Part shown: positions 26,401-34,258 of the stretch, one piece after another
Numbering within the stretch: position 1 is the stretch's first letter
How the letters are laid out: the number at the start of each line of letters is the position of its first letter
From: an uncultured Chitinophagales bacterium
Lineage (GTDB): Bacteria > Bacteroidota > Bacteroidia > Chitinophagales > UBA2359
Assembly: GCA_937927195.1 (NCBI GenBank)
Contig: CALBCY010000314.1
Coordinates: 1-37,674, forward strand
Length of the DNA stretch: 37,674 bases
Direction: 5' to 3'
Translations under genes and position numbers: made by a program
The notes under the pieces: model-generated
The model's input: the letters and a program-made list of their open reading frames with translations, nothing else
What the model was told of the DNA's origin: nothing
Database searches by the model: none

Positions 26401-28811
26401 CATACAAACTTTCCAAGTCTGTTCAAAATGCCATTCTCCGATATGCCATCTTTATGAGAGACAACTACAGCACTGAAGATGCTCAACATTACGCAACAGG
26501 TATAACTTCACTGCTCGTTGGTAGCGGCTATGGAATGTTGCAGATTGAAGATTCCATCAGGGGAATAATAACGGGAATCAGCAATGCCAATCAAATAATC
26601 AACAATTTGGGCAGTGAACTAAAACCAATTCAAAACCTGGAATTCATAGATTATTATGAAGAGTTAAGTCAAATTACTTATTACCGACTTTCCAATTTCA
26701 TTAAATCCAATAAGGGTCTAAGCATCAGATTTAGTCATCCTGGAATTGCTAAAAAATACGGATCAAGAAAGAAACAACCAACCGATACGACCCAAAGTTG
26801 GTGGCACAATTTCAGTACTAAGTTTATCCAATCGGAAAATGAAGGCATCGCAGGATTGAATTTCACTTCCTCTTCAGGGCTTGCACGAATCGAAGAAAAA
26901 ACTCATTACAATGGAATCAAACAGGTTGAAATTTTATTGAATGAAATAGAAGAAAGTACCAAATGGGATAAAAAGTTATCAAAAGCAATTTTTGAAATTT
27001 TAATCCCCAACAATTTCAAAGAAATCATTAGAAACCAAAACAACATCCTTTGGAAACTCGACAATCGTTCTGCTGAGTTTCCTTGGGAAATGTTCCATGA
27101 TTTCAATTTTGGAGAAGATCCGACCTTTGTAAATTCAGGACTGATTAGACAATTGTATGCTGAAGATTATCGCGAGAACCCCAATCGAACCAAAAACAAA
27201 CATGCCTTTATTGTTGGGGATCCCATTTACAATGTTGTTGGGCTTTCACAATTGCCTGCCGCTCAAACAGAAGCCAGAGGAATCCAACAATCACTTGAAC
27301 AAAATGACTTTACAAGCCAACTTTTACTTGGAAGTAACTCTGCTGAAATCTTAAAAGAATTTTACAATACCAAATCCAAGATCATGCATTTTGCAGGACA
27401 TGGATTGTACGAACCTGAGTTTAATCCTATCACGGGCGAAAAGAATAAAAACAGAAAAATTGGAATTGCCATTGGAGATGGAATGATCTTGGATGCTGGA
27501 ATGTTTGAACAATTGAGTGACATCCCCGAATTTGTTTTCATCAACTGTTGTTATTCCGGTAAAATAAATGCCACGGATGAAAAGTATTTCACCAATCGAT
27601 ACAAACTAGCAGCCAATATCGGTGTTCAGTTAATCCGAATTGGAGTCAAAGCCGTTGTAATGACTGGCTGGGCCATTGACGATGCCACTGCAAATGAGTT
27701 TGCCCAAGTCTTTTATAACAATATGATGATTGGTCATGAATTTGGGAAAGCCGTACAACTGGCAAGAAAAGCTGCCTTTCAATTCTCAAATACAAATACT
27801 TGGGGAGCTTATCAATGCTATGGAGATCAATTTTATCAAATGGTAAAAAAGTCCGTAGGCTATAAAACAGAAGAGTATGTTATAAAAAACCAAGCTTACA
27901 TTGATCTTGACAATTTGTTCTCGGAGATTGAACAATCAACAAAGTTGGAACCTGCCCAAATTGAAAAGCTTGAAAACATCATCGACAATGTTGAGCGGAA
28001 CAATTTGATGGATTCCGTCATAGTAGAAAAACAAGCCAAAATCTTTTCCGAGTTAAACCTTTTCGATCAGGCTTTGGATAAATATGAATCATTGCTTGAT
28101 TGGGAAAAAGCCGAATTTTCTGTCAAAGCCTTAGAATCTTATATCAATCTTCTTTCGAAAAAATTAGTTAACTCAACAGAACCAGTAACAGAAATTGAAA
28201 TCAACAAATTGCTCAATCGTGCAAAGGAAATTCTTCAGATTGGCAAAACTCAAGAGCGACTGATCATAATGGGGAATGCCTATAAAAGAGCAGCGCAAGT
28301 CTCAACTGAAGATGCTCAAATTAGCCATTTAAAAAACATGAAGAATTTTTATTTGGAAGCCTATAAAAAAAGCAATTTCAGGTTGAGCAAAGAATTTATT
28401 TTCCCACTGTGCAATTACATCACATCTGTGTACCTTTTAAAACATCTGAAAGTTACAGAACAATTGCCAACTTTCACTGATCCCAAAACAGGAAAAGACA
28501 TCAAACTTATAAAGGCTTTGCAAAATTACGAACGTGAATGGGAAGGTCGCAAGCCAAGCAACAGATTGTACAATGAAGACATGGCTCCAATCAATATTCA
28601 ATTCTGCCTGCTACTTTTACAATGGAAAGGAGCCGAAGAATTAGGGAATAAAATACAGGAGCTGTACGGGGTGGTTTTAAACAACAATCAAAGCCGAAAG
28701 AAAATCAGCGCTGAAATAGAACATGTAAAATTCTTGCTCTCTTTCAATTTGAACAAGTCGAAAGATTCTGCTTTGAAACAGGTTTTAAGCTATTTGGAAG
28801 GATTGATTTAA
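23493..28811 (+). CDS. Fusion of two alpha/beta hydrolases, a conserved middle domain and a CHAT protease domain
   Basis: 1772 residues with no signal peptide, so probably cytoplasmic. Order: N-terminal region of unknown fold (1-160); first alpha/beta hydrolase (about 165-450) with IIHG at 175-178 and S242-S-S244-R-G246, an atypical nucleophile elbow; second, LCAT/lipase-like hydrolase (about 505-830) with IPGIMGSN (514-521), the AYDWRKS segment and AHS618MGG, then a LGTPWYGS segment; a domain at about 885-1010 with YPVLVGHF, NGRLTERHRIGYYPG and GAIIIGLGEVG; CHAT domain (about 1190-1460) with His1303 in FAGHG and Cys1353 in NCCYSG, the caspase-type dyad; and a helical, TPR-like tail (about 1480-1772). 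CHAT proteases are activated by partner or sensor domains. Hydrolase plus protease in one chain suggests a regulated effector, possibly in stress, cell death or defence, but no neighbour confirms this. Confidence 0.88.
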   Translation: MKNLYISGIPSDEGQIQNHQTEFSFFETILSVKISRQRSTNQKIKLNHKTNDIAHIVFEDDTEWLGNINDVHEIFGDQNMASRSDNAYHFPEHIEIPDNNRDGLVRKILIKFFNLFRPKSLSKVKEKLAQESALLLAKHFDKKLMPEPGLFQVNASLEFNNKSTYAPKEGKQLLIIHGAFSSTKRSFEGLISEKKEVWNSIYENYNGGIWAYDHYSLSVSPMENALDLIKKIKDNSQLDILSSSRGGIVADILAKCDRRNEVVGFSDQELKLMAKEDELTHLIMLTINKIARKKNLSINKIIRVACPASGTTLLSRRLDHFLNAILHSVGLAFGSKGNVVYSEIKSFLLEVLNQKQNPQSIPGLWAMTPESVFQKILNNPENHSESELFIIDGSVVLGPNPAKSMAVILSNLFYWQANDFIVDTQRMSKGVRRTKAPKIFSSSHDNTSHFNYFKNQDSRQAIQKALLAKEDEVPAGFKIVHQEVSDRGIILKSISYGEAHSDNISGNRPIAILIPGIMGSNLYAGDEKIWLNLEAIHKGKIRSKLKYNDKTDDNSNIKAKSLVGKYYSKLLLHLKQNYDVLTFAYDWRKSLAIAAEQLNEKLKDLARHNQPIKIIAHSMGGLLVRQVILDFPTDWKKFIQKKDSRFLMLGTPWYGSYGVMQVFTGQSSMVNLLSNLDLENSKSALMDVFNNYEGLFQLLPIDNNEIESESFWKKVKNVAGVQKVNAKFKKQLENFEKYKFIIQHKDFDLSKNCFYIAGQDKITPFDFKIETRFFQKHLIYLGTQEGDGSVTWEMGIPRELPKKNTFYALTVHGELANDEKLFKGISEILNDGNTNQISKNPALVRSKKLTREVYDDYVISNKPEQLIDQIFGINPQAYQPVDGKISISVGVTNGHLKVSEYPVLVGHFNKDGIVSAEKAIDYCLNGRLTERHRIGYYPGKVGESEVVFNLRTNPKGAIIIGLGEVGNLTSYKLSKSVQNAILRYAIFMRDNYSTEDAQHYATGITSLLVGSGYGMLQIEDSIRGIITGISNANQIINNLGSELKPIQNLEFIDYYEELSQITYYRLSNFIKSNKGLSIRFSHPGIAKKYGSRKKQPTDTTQSWWHNFSTKFIQSENEGIAGLNFTSSSGLARIEEKTHYNGIKQVEILLNEIEESTKWDKKLSKAIFEILIPNNFKEIIRNQNNILWKLDNRSAEFPWEMFHDFNFGEDPTFVNSGLIRQLYAEDYRENPNRTKNKHAFIVGDPIYNVVGLSQLPAAQTEARGIQQSLEQNDFTSQLLLGSNSAEILKEFYNTKSKIMHFAGHGLYEPEFNPITGEKNKNRKIGIAIGDGMILDAGMFEQLSDIPEFVFINCCYSGKINATDEKYFTNRYKLAANIGVQLIRIGVKAVVMTGWAIDDATANEFAQVFYNNMMIGHEFGKAVQLARKAAFQFSNTNTWGAYQCYGDQFYQMVKKSVGYKTEEYVIKNQAYIDLDNLFSEIEQSTKLEPAQIEKLENIIDNVERNNLMDSVIVEKQAKIFSELNLFDQALDKYESLLDWEKAEFSVKALESYINLLSKKLVNSTEPVTEIEINKLLNRAKEILQIGKTQERLIIMGNAYKRAAQVSTEDAQISHLKNMKNFYLEAYKKSNFRLSKEFIFPLCNYITSVYLLKHLKVTEQLPTFTDPKTGKDIKLIKALQNYEREWEGRKPSNRLYNEDMAPINIQFCLLLLQWKGAEELGNKIQELYGVVLNNNQSRKKISAEIEHVKFLLSFNLNKSKDSALKQVLSYLEGLI

Positions 28812-28904
28812 CCTCACTTGTCAATTTCGACGCAGGAGAAATCTTCTTATTGGTAGCATGAAATTCATCTTAGACCTTCCATTCTGATTCCAACAAGTTT
28901 TCTC

Positions 28905-28920
28905 CCTTTCGGTCGAAAGG
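28905..28920. repeat. Palindrome between convergent genes
   Basis: CCTTTCG-GT-CGAAAGG, a 7-bp stem with a 2-nt spacer, lies 94 bp past the CHAT gene stop and before the convergent cytochrome gene's end. It may be a bidirectional stop or an operator. No T-run follows. Confidence 0.5.
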
Positions 28921-28962
28921 ACTGCTGTTGTGTGGACTCAGTCTTTGATCAAAAGTATTTTT

Positions 28963-29002
28963 CATTAATTACACCCCCAAATTAAGCAGTTTTGCTTCGT
29001 TT
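28963..29002. repeat. Second copy of the intergenic repeat at 14440-14488
   Basis: It shares the ATTAATTACACCC start and the AAGCAGTTTTGCTTCG end with the copy downstream of clpP, and it ends just before the stop codon of the cytochrome gene. It may serve as a 3'-end element for either convergent transcript. Confidence 0.7.
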
Positions 29003-29009
29003 CAAATAT

Positions 29010-30116
29010 TTAGTTACAATCAGTGGTGACACTTTCTATCCAATCTCGCAGCAATTGCATCCCTTCTTCGTGGACGACAGAGCGGCTCAATTCAGGCATT
29101 GATTCATCGGGTGCAAGAGAGTTTAATCGGTAGATCATAATAGAATTATCGGGCTCTCCCGGACTAATTCCGTATTGCAGTCCCCCACTCCCTCCACCGG
29201 CAGCGACAGGAGTTTTACAAAAACCAAGACTCGTGGAATCCGTTTCAAAAACATCGAGGTTCAAGCCAGTATTATTGGCAGGGCCGTTTGCATTGTGGCA
29301 ATGCGCACAATTAATATCTAAATATGCCCTTGCTCGATCATTTAAAGAGGCTGAGAGATCTCCTTCGGTTGCCACCTTGGGAACTTCAGACATAGCTGGC
29401 AACGATTCTAAGACACCCAAGCTTTCCCACATGGTCAGTTGATTAAAAGCCCCGCTTGCATATTGAAATTGTTTGTTCAAATTTCTTGCTTTTGGACCAA
29501 TCAAAACCAAATCTTCTCCCAATTCATGGCAGCCTTTGCAATCGTTTTTGTTTGGTATTTTATACAAAGTATTTCGCTCTGAACCATCGTAATGAATCCA
29601 ATCTACTTCTACTTGTCTTCCCACAATAGTTTTCGTCGCTTCCGTTTGCTCCTCATTCCAAATGTATCCAGCCGATTCCCATTCACCATCCACTTTGAAT
29701 AAAAGTCTAGTTTCTAAAATTCTCCTGCCAAGTTCAGGCTGAGAAAAATCAGTTTGGTAATAAAAGGTCTTTATGATTATGGATCCATCTGGAAATTTCA
29801 AGGTTTCCTGAGCATCGCTATGGTATTCAATTTTCTCGCCATGTGGAATATAGGCAAAACGTTGTTTCAATGCATAATTAGAAAAAAGGCTCGTGTTCAG
29901 ATCATAAGGAATCAAGCGTGAATGAGGCTGAAGAAGATTCATTTCACCCTCAAAAAATCCATAAGAACTTAGGCTATCATAAGGGACAGTCGAAATATCA
30001 ATGTTGAGGCTGTCCACCACCATTGGCATAGGCATTTCCATTGGATCAGGATCGTCACTGCAGGCATGGATTATAAACAAACAAAGAAAAAACAATCCTA
30101 TAACGCGAGATTTCAT
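29010..30116 (-). CDS. SO2930-like diheme c-type cytochrome lipoprotein (TIGR03806-type)
   Basis: 368 residues. The signal peptide ends in a lipobox with Cys19 (FIIHAC), followed by acidic SDDPDP, which resembles the Bacteroidota signal for surface lipoproteins. Two haem c sites are visible: CKGCH (193-197) and CAHCH (270-274). DESMPEL (337-343) offers a probable Met axial ligand. A conserved middle segment (LPYDLNTSLFSNYALKQRF-like) and overall length agree with the SO_2930/HNE_0200 family. That family occurs regularly as a gene pair with a beta-helix protein, and the beta-helix gene is indeed directly upstream on this strand. The role of the pair is not known; electron transfer linked to a surface substrate is an inference. 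Confidence 0.87.
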   Translation of the reverse strand: MKSRVIGLFFLCLFIIHACSDDPDPMEMPMPMVVDSLNIDISTVPYDSLSSYGFFEGEMNLLQPHSRLIPYDLNTSLFSNYALKQRFAYIPHGEKIEYHSDAQETLKFPDGSIIIKTFYYQTDFSQPELGRRILETRLLFKVDGEWESAGYIWNEEQTEATKTIVGRQVEVDWIHYDGSERNTLYKIPNKNDCKGCHELGEDLVLIGPKARNLNKQFQYASGAFNQLTMWESLGVLESLPAMSEVPKVATEGDLSASLNDRARAYLDINCAHCHNANGPANNTGLNLDVFETDSTSLGFCKTPVAAGGGSGGLQYGISPGEPDNSIMIYRLNSLAPDESMPELSRSVVHEEGMQLLRDWIESVTTDCN

Positions 30117-30166
30117 ACAAGCAGGTTTTCGTAACTCATGATTCGTAAAATCTTAAGTTAATAGAA

Positions 30167-30206
30167 AATGGCGAATGGAAGAAATTTATTTCTTTCATCC
30201 GCCATT
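30167..30206 (-). terminator. Long hairpin between the beta-helix and cytochrome genes
   Basis: Arms 30167-30184 and 30189-30206 pair at 16 of 18 positions (AATGGCG...CGCCATT) with a 4-nt loop. On the minus strand TTTTCTATT follows, so it may be a weak terminator or an attenuating or stabilising hairpin that sets unequal expression of the two genes. Confidence 0.5.
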
Positions 30207-30299
30207 AATTGATAAAAATTAATTTTCATTTTAAACAACAGGCAACCTAATTGCCCTTTTGCTTTAAACAAAAGGTGAATACACCATATGAATGCTTAT

Positions 30300-31682
30300 T
30301 TATAGCATTGGTACGTCTATTTCAACAACAGGCAAAACATCACCTTCACAATCATAATCATCCCAAGGATTAATTATTGGCGGTGGGCCACCAGGGAATT
30401 CTCCCAATTGTGTATCAGCAAGTCCAGCATTTGCATTATTGATCACACACAATTTTTCATCTGGTCCCAATTCACCTGGAGGAACGATTCCGTCATACAA
30501 AATATCTGATATTTCACAGTCATCAAACAAGCTTTGCAAAATCAAACCTACAGAATTCAACTCTGTCGGACATTCATTAGTCCTAGAAAAATTATTGTCA
30601 TGAACATAAATTGCACGTGGATAAGAAATATAATCCGGATCATCATAGGTAATTCCATTTAAAAAACTCAAGACCTCGTAGTTGACCAATCCCAATCCCA
30701 TTATATTGTTATTGATGAAGTCATTATTGAAAATCTCTACTCTTTCAGAAGCCATTGCAAAAATACCTGTTCCTGGAGGAACTGAAGCCACAATGTTTCC
30801 TTCAGAAGCAAAGTTTTTAAAGTTATTTTCCGAAATAGTGTTGTTAAAAACACGACAATCAGAACCCTGACCTGCAGGAAGACCAGGCAAATCAAAAATC
30901 AATAAACCACCCGTATTATTGGTACAGACATTATCGTAGACATCTGCAAATTTGGTATTTTCAATTTCTATACCCGCAACATTTTGCTCAGCTGTACAAT
31001 TTCTTACAATCACATATTCACTTTGGCCGACATAAATTCCTGCATCAGATGCTCCATAAGCCACACATCCATCAATCAAAACATGACTGCATTGAACTGG
31101 ATAAAGACCATAAGCGCCATTGTCCTCAGATGCTTCTCCTGGCCATGTAGTTTCGACTTGCCAGAAGGTAATGTGCTCTGAATCAGTAATTTTTATCGCA
31201 TCTCCAACGGTATTCATAACCGTCAAATTAGCAACGATAAAATAATCACTGGTAATTTTAATTCCTTCCGCACCATCGGTTTGGTTGGTAAAATCTAAAA
31301 CTGTTTCTCCCATTCCAGCACCGATAATTACAACGGAATCTTTATCCAACAATGAAAGTCCACTGACAAACTCGTAAGTTCCAGCAGCAAAGTTTATTGT
31401 ATCGCGGTTTTCCATTAAAATCAATGCTTCTTGAACAGCATCCTGCGAATAATCTTCTGGAGTAAAATTCCATGAATGATAAGTAACCACTGTATCAATC
31501 ACCATTGTATCGACCACCATTGTATCATTCATCATTGTATCGATCATCATTGTATCGACCATCATTGTATCAATAGGCATGTCCATTGGATCGGGATCAT
31601 CCTCATCTTTGTCGCAGGACATGGTGGCAAATAAACTAAAGGCAAATAGCGCAAAAAATACTCTTAAATCTACGTTTTTCAT
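30300..31682 (-). CDS. Parallel beta-helix lipoprotein (TIGR03805-type)
   Basis: 460 residues from ATG 31682, which gives a lipoprotein signal with Cys23 (LFATMSC) followed by acidic DKDEDDPDP, suggesting surface exposure. An upstream in-frame ATG at 31748 would place a basic stretch before the signal and is less likely. After the Cys comes a low-complexity linker of DTMMx units. The rest is right-handed beta-helix repeats (for example HITFWQVETTW, HVLIDGCVAYGASDAGIYVG, YVIVRNCTAEQNVAGIEIENT, ADVYDNVCTNNTGGLLIF), like the family that pairs with SO2930-type cytochromes. Such helices often bind or cleave polysaccharides; no catalytic residues are assigned. It lies 183 bp upstream of the cytochrome gene on the same strand. 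Confidence 0.87.
   Translation of the reverse strand: MKNVDLRVFFALFAFSLFATMSCDKDEDDPDPMDMPIDTMMVDTMMIDTMMNDTMVVDTMVIDTVVTYHSWNFTPEDYSQDAVQEALILMENRDTINFAAGTYEFVSGLSLLDKDSVVIIGAGMGETVLDFTNQTDGAEGIKITSDYFIVANLTVMNTVGDAIKITDSEHITFWQVETTWPGEASEDNGAYGLYPVQCSHVLIDGCVAYGASDAGIYVGQSEYVIVRNCTAEQNVAGIEIENTKFADVYDNVCTNNTGGLLIFDLPGLPAGQGSDCRVFNNTISENNFKNFASEGNIVASVPPGTGIFAMASERVEIFNNDFINNNIMGLGLVNYEVLSFLNGITYDDPDYISYPRAIYVHDNNFSRTNECPTELNSVGLILQSLFDDCEISDILYDGIVPPGELGPDEKLCVINNANAGLADTQLGEFPGGPPPIINPWDDYDCEGDVLPVVEIDVPML
31491..31572 (-). repeat. 15-bp in-frame tandem repeat (DTMMx linker)
   Basis: Five full units and one partial unit of the form TGTATCrAyCAyCAT on the plus strand encode DTMMV, DTMMI, DTMMN, DTMVV and DTMVI on the minus strand. 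It forms a Met/Asp-rich spacer between lipid anchor and beta-helix. Length change by slippage would stay in frame. Confidence 0.85.
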
Positions 31683-31902
31683 ACTTAATAATTGTTTCAT
31701 GAACTCTGCGGCTCGTTTCCTCATAGATAAACTCCTAAACGCTAGCAATAAAATAATACGCTAAACAATAGAGCTTCAAGCTATTACAATACTGATATCT
31801 ATGAAAATCTAACAACAATAATTTTTGTTCCTGATAATAGTGAATTAATATATCAAGCAAAATAAGGAAATGATCTTAATTCACAAAGTTCAAGAACAAA
31901 AA

Positions 31903-32889
31903 TCAAGGGCTATATGTCCCATTCTCAAGTTCTTGTAATTCTTCGAGGCAGCCTATGTCTTTGTAAAATTTTTTAAAATCGTGAAGCATTTTAGGATAGC
32001 TTGGTAATAGTAAATAAGCCATTTTATAGGCTTCCTCTCCTCTTTCAAAATCTGCATTTCTTTCAAAGATTTTAGCCATTAAATAATAGGGCTCATACCA
32101 ATCGCTCTCAATCTCAATGGACTTATACAAATTTTTCAATGCCTCATTAGATTTTCCTTTTTCAAATTTGGCTTTGGCAATATTGTATTGCCACAAAGCA
32201 GTTAACTGTTTTTTTGATAAGGGTTTCAATAAAATTGATCGATCCAAATCTTTTTCGCTCAGCTTGTTTTTATTCAAATAAAATTTTTTGGATTTCAGTT
32301 CACCAGAGGTGGTTTCCCAATAAAAATCTTCTTCTAAACTTTTCCAAACAAGGGACATATGGCCAGGGGAATAAACCGCGTGTAACGGCCAACTCTTCTG
32401 TTCTGCGATGCTCAAATAAAGAAAGGACAAAATATCGCAATCAAATTTTCTAAATTTCAAAGACAAAGCCATGCCAGAATAATTACTGGATAATTCATAA
32501 TCCAGACTCTTGATCAAACTGTCTGTTTGTTCCAATAGTTTGACGATTTCTTCTTTTTGGTATGGAATTTCATCAGCCAAAATTTCAGCCTGCATTATTA
32601 AATCCCGGAGGATCGCAACTTCTTTATTTGAATCTTCTATGATTTTAGGATTTTCAATATGGAGTGCGATCAAGGCAGGACTTAAAGTCGTATCGATGCT
32701 TGCGAAGATTGACTTACTTTTGGCTTTTCCTTTTTTTTCAGCCGCGGTTGACGAAGCCGGTTCTTTTGAAGTGCAAGCCGCAAAAAAGAACAGCAAGCAC
32801 AAGAAAGCCAATTGGGCTAACTTGGCGCTGGGTTTACCAATGAAAAGCCATTTGGAAAGATTGTATATGCTATGCTGCCATGTTTTCAT
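31903..32889 (-). CDS. Lipoprotein with transglutaminase-like core and TPR-like tail
   Basis: 328 residues. A hydrophobic stretch (24-38) ends in a lipobox with Cys39 (FFFAAC) after an unusually long N-region. Residues about 90-200 resemble the transglutaminase-like/SirB1-type core: Cys151 in KFDCDILSFLYLSIAE, His177 in VYSPGHMSLVW and Glu192 in FYWETTSGE would form the Cys-His-acid set. Residues about 225-315 are TPR-like (YNIAKAKFEKGKSNEALKNL; YYLMAKIFERNADFERGEEAYKMA). Family members act as peptidase-like or scaffolding proteins; substrate unknown. The gene starts 94 bp after the adenylate cyclase on the same strand and could be the last gene of that operon, although a weak hairpin with T5 sits at the cyclase stop. 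Confidence 0.75.
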   Translation of the reverse strand: MKTWQHSIYNLSKWLFIGKPSAKLAQLAFLCLLFFFAACTSKEPASSTAAEKKGKAKSKSIFASIDTTLSPALIALHIENPKIIEDSNKEVAILRDLIMQAEILADEIPYQKEEIVKLLEQTDSLIKSLDYELSSNYSGMALSLKFRKFDCDILSFLYLSIAEQKSWPLHAVYSPGHMSLVWKSLEEDFYWETTSGELKSKKFYLNKNKLSEKDLDRSILLKPLSKKQLTALWQYNIAKAKFEKGKSNEALKNLYKSIEIESDWYEPYYLMAKIFERNADFERGEEAYKMAYLLLPSYPKMLHDFKKFYKDIGCLEELQELENGTYSP

Positions 32890-32970
32890 TTCACCTAATT
32901 AACAATCCCATTGGTAACATTTGAAAAATATTAAAGTATTTATTTCTAGAATATGGACAAAACAATCTCA

Positions 32971-32989
32971 AAAATAATTGACCTCAATT
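32971..32989 (-). terminator. Weak hairpin plus T5 at the adenylate cyclase stop
   Basis: On the minus strand AATTGA-TCAATT (6 bp, overlapping the TGA stop) is followed by ATTTTTG. The stem is short and A+T-only at its base, so termination would be partial at best. Confidence 0.3.
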
Positions 32990-34219
32990 TATCACTTTGC
33001 TTTGAAGATAAAAAGATTTCATCATTCCTTTCCCCTTTATTTTTATTTCACCGCAATCTTGATATACATAGGAACTTCCCAATACATTTTTAACCACTTC
33101 GGTAATGTGAATTTTTTCAGGCTGTCCGGCAGATTCAAACCTGCTTGCGATATTAACAGTATCACCCCACAAATCATAAGAAAACTTCTTGTTGCCGATT
33201 ACACCAGCAACCACCCTACCAGTGTGAATACCAATCCGAACTTTTAACTGATAATTTTCAAAGATTTTTTTTGAAACCAATTCATTTATTTCCAAAGCCA
33301 ATTCTGCAACTTTTTGACAATGCTTTTCATCAGGATTTGGCAAACCGCAAACAGCCATATAAGCATCTCCGATCGTTTTTATTTTTTCAATTTCATACTT
33401 GTCAACAAGTTTATCAAACTCACTAAAAATAGCGTCTAATATCTGTACCAATTTGGCCGGATTTATCGAACTTGACAATTCAGTAAATCCAACAATGTCA
33501 ATAAATATGACTGTAACACTATCAAAACTTTCTGCAACAGATTGATTACTTTCTCGCAACTGTTCAACGATGGTCTGAGGAAAAAGACTCGACAATAAGC
33601 GATCAGATTTTTCTCTTTCAAATGTTATCAAATTTTTATACTTGGTATTTTCATTGAAATAATAAAGTGTATAGTAAAATGAAATTCCGATTCCTCCCAC
33701 AGCAATCAAAATATTAATAAGTCGACTTTGTTCTCGAGACAAGTGGAAAATTGCACCTTGATAAAAATCCCATACAATGAGCGCAACACAAAAGGAAAAG
33801 AAACCGATCATGTATTTTATTAATGTTGATTTTTCGTCTCTTGAAAACATCAAGATTCCTGACATTGGCAAAATCACCAAATGCAAAGTAAAGAGAGATT
33901 CTAAGCCGTAAAAAAGAACAGGGATCACGGTAACCAAAAATGATGCAAAAACTAACACAAAGCGAGATACAAAGAAAGAAATACCAAAGAAATAGATGCC
34001 TAAAAGCAAAGCAAGACACATAAGAAGACCGATACCATCTATAAGAACCATTTCTGGAATGCCTAATAAGCAGCAGCCTGTTACCCATATTGACAAGACG
34101 AGGCTCAGCATTATAGTTACGTCAAACACAATGGAAACAATCCCCTTTTGTTCTTCATTCAGATGGCTATAATTTCGCTCAATAATCTTGCTTTTAAAGG
34201 AAGATTTTTTCATTGTCAA
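32984..34219 (-). CDS. Membrane-bound class III adenylate cyclase
   Basis: 411 residues (or 409 from the second Met). About six membrane spans (roughly 28-50, 54-78, 83-103, 108-124, 133-150, 166-186) are followed by a signalling helix (FEREKSDRLLSSLFPQTIVEQL) and a C-terminal cyclase domain (about 232-405). Catalytic residues are all present: metal-binding Asp241 (FIDIVGFT) and Asp285 (GDAYM), the adenine-selecting pair Lys281 (KTIG) and Asp349 (YDLWG), and the transition-state pair Asn356 and Arg360 (VNIASR). It should therefore make cAMP from ATP as a dimer. No known ligand-binding domain is seen, so the signal may be sensed by the membrane part. It lies 39 bp after the primase-like gene, probably in one transcript. 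Confidence 0.92.
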   Translation of the reverse strand: MTMKKSSFKSKIIERNYSHLNEEQKGIVSIVFDVTIMLSLVLSIWVTGCCLLGIPEMVLIDGIGLLMCLALLLGIYFFGISFFVSRFVLVFASFLVTVIPVLFYGLESLFTLHLVILPMSGILMFSRDEKSTLIKYMIGFFSFCVALIVWDFYQGAIFHLSREQSRLINILIAVGGIGISFYYTLYYFNENTKYKNLITFEREKSDRLLSSLFPQTIVEQLRESNQSVAESFDSVTVIFIDIVGFTELSSSINPAKLVQILDAIFSEFDKLVDKYEIEKIKTIGDAYMAVCGLPNPDEKHCQKVAELALEINELVSKKIFENYQLKVRIGIHTGRVVAGVIGNKKFSYDLWGDTVNIASRFESAGQPEKIHITEVVKNVLGSSYVYQDCGEIKIKGKGMMKSFYLQSKVIN

Positions 34220-34258
34220 AAATTTAGTTTGCTTGAAATTTCATTAGCGATTAAAGAA

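Noticed and set aside
23493-28811. Calling the CHAT fusion a proven defence system
   Set aside because: No neighbouring defence gene, sensor or regulator is visible; only the domain content supports it.
31683-31748. N-terminal extension of the beta-helix protein from ATG 31748
   Set aside because: It would place a basic, non-signal stretch before a good lipoprotein signal starting at 31682.
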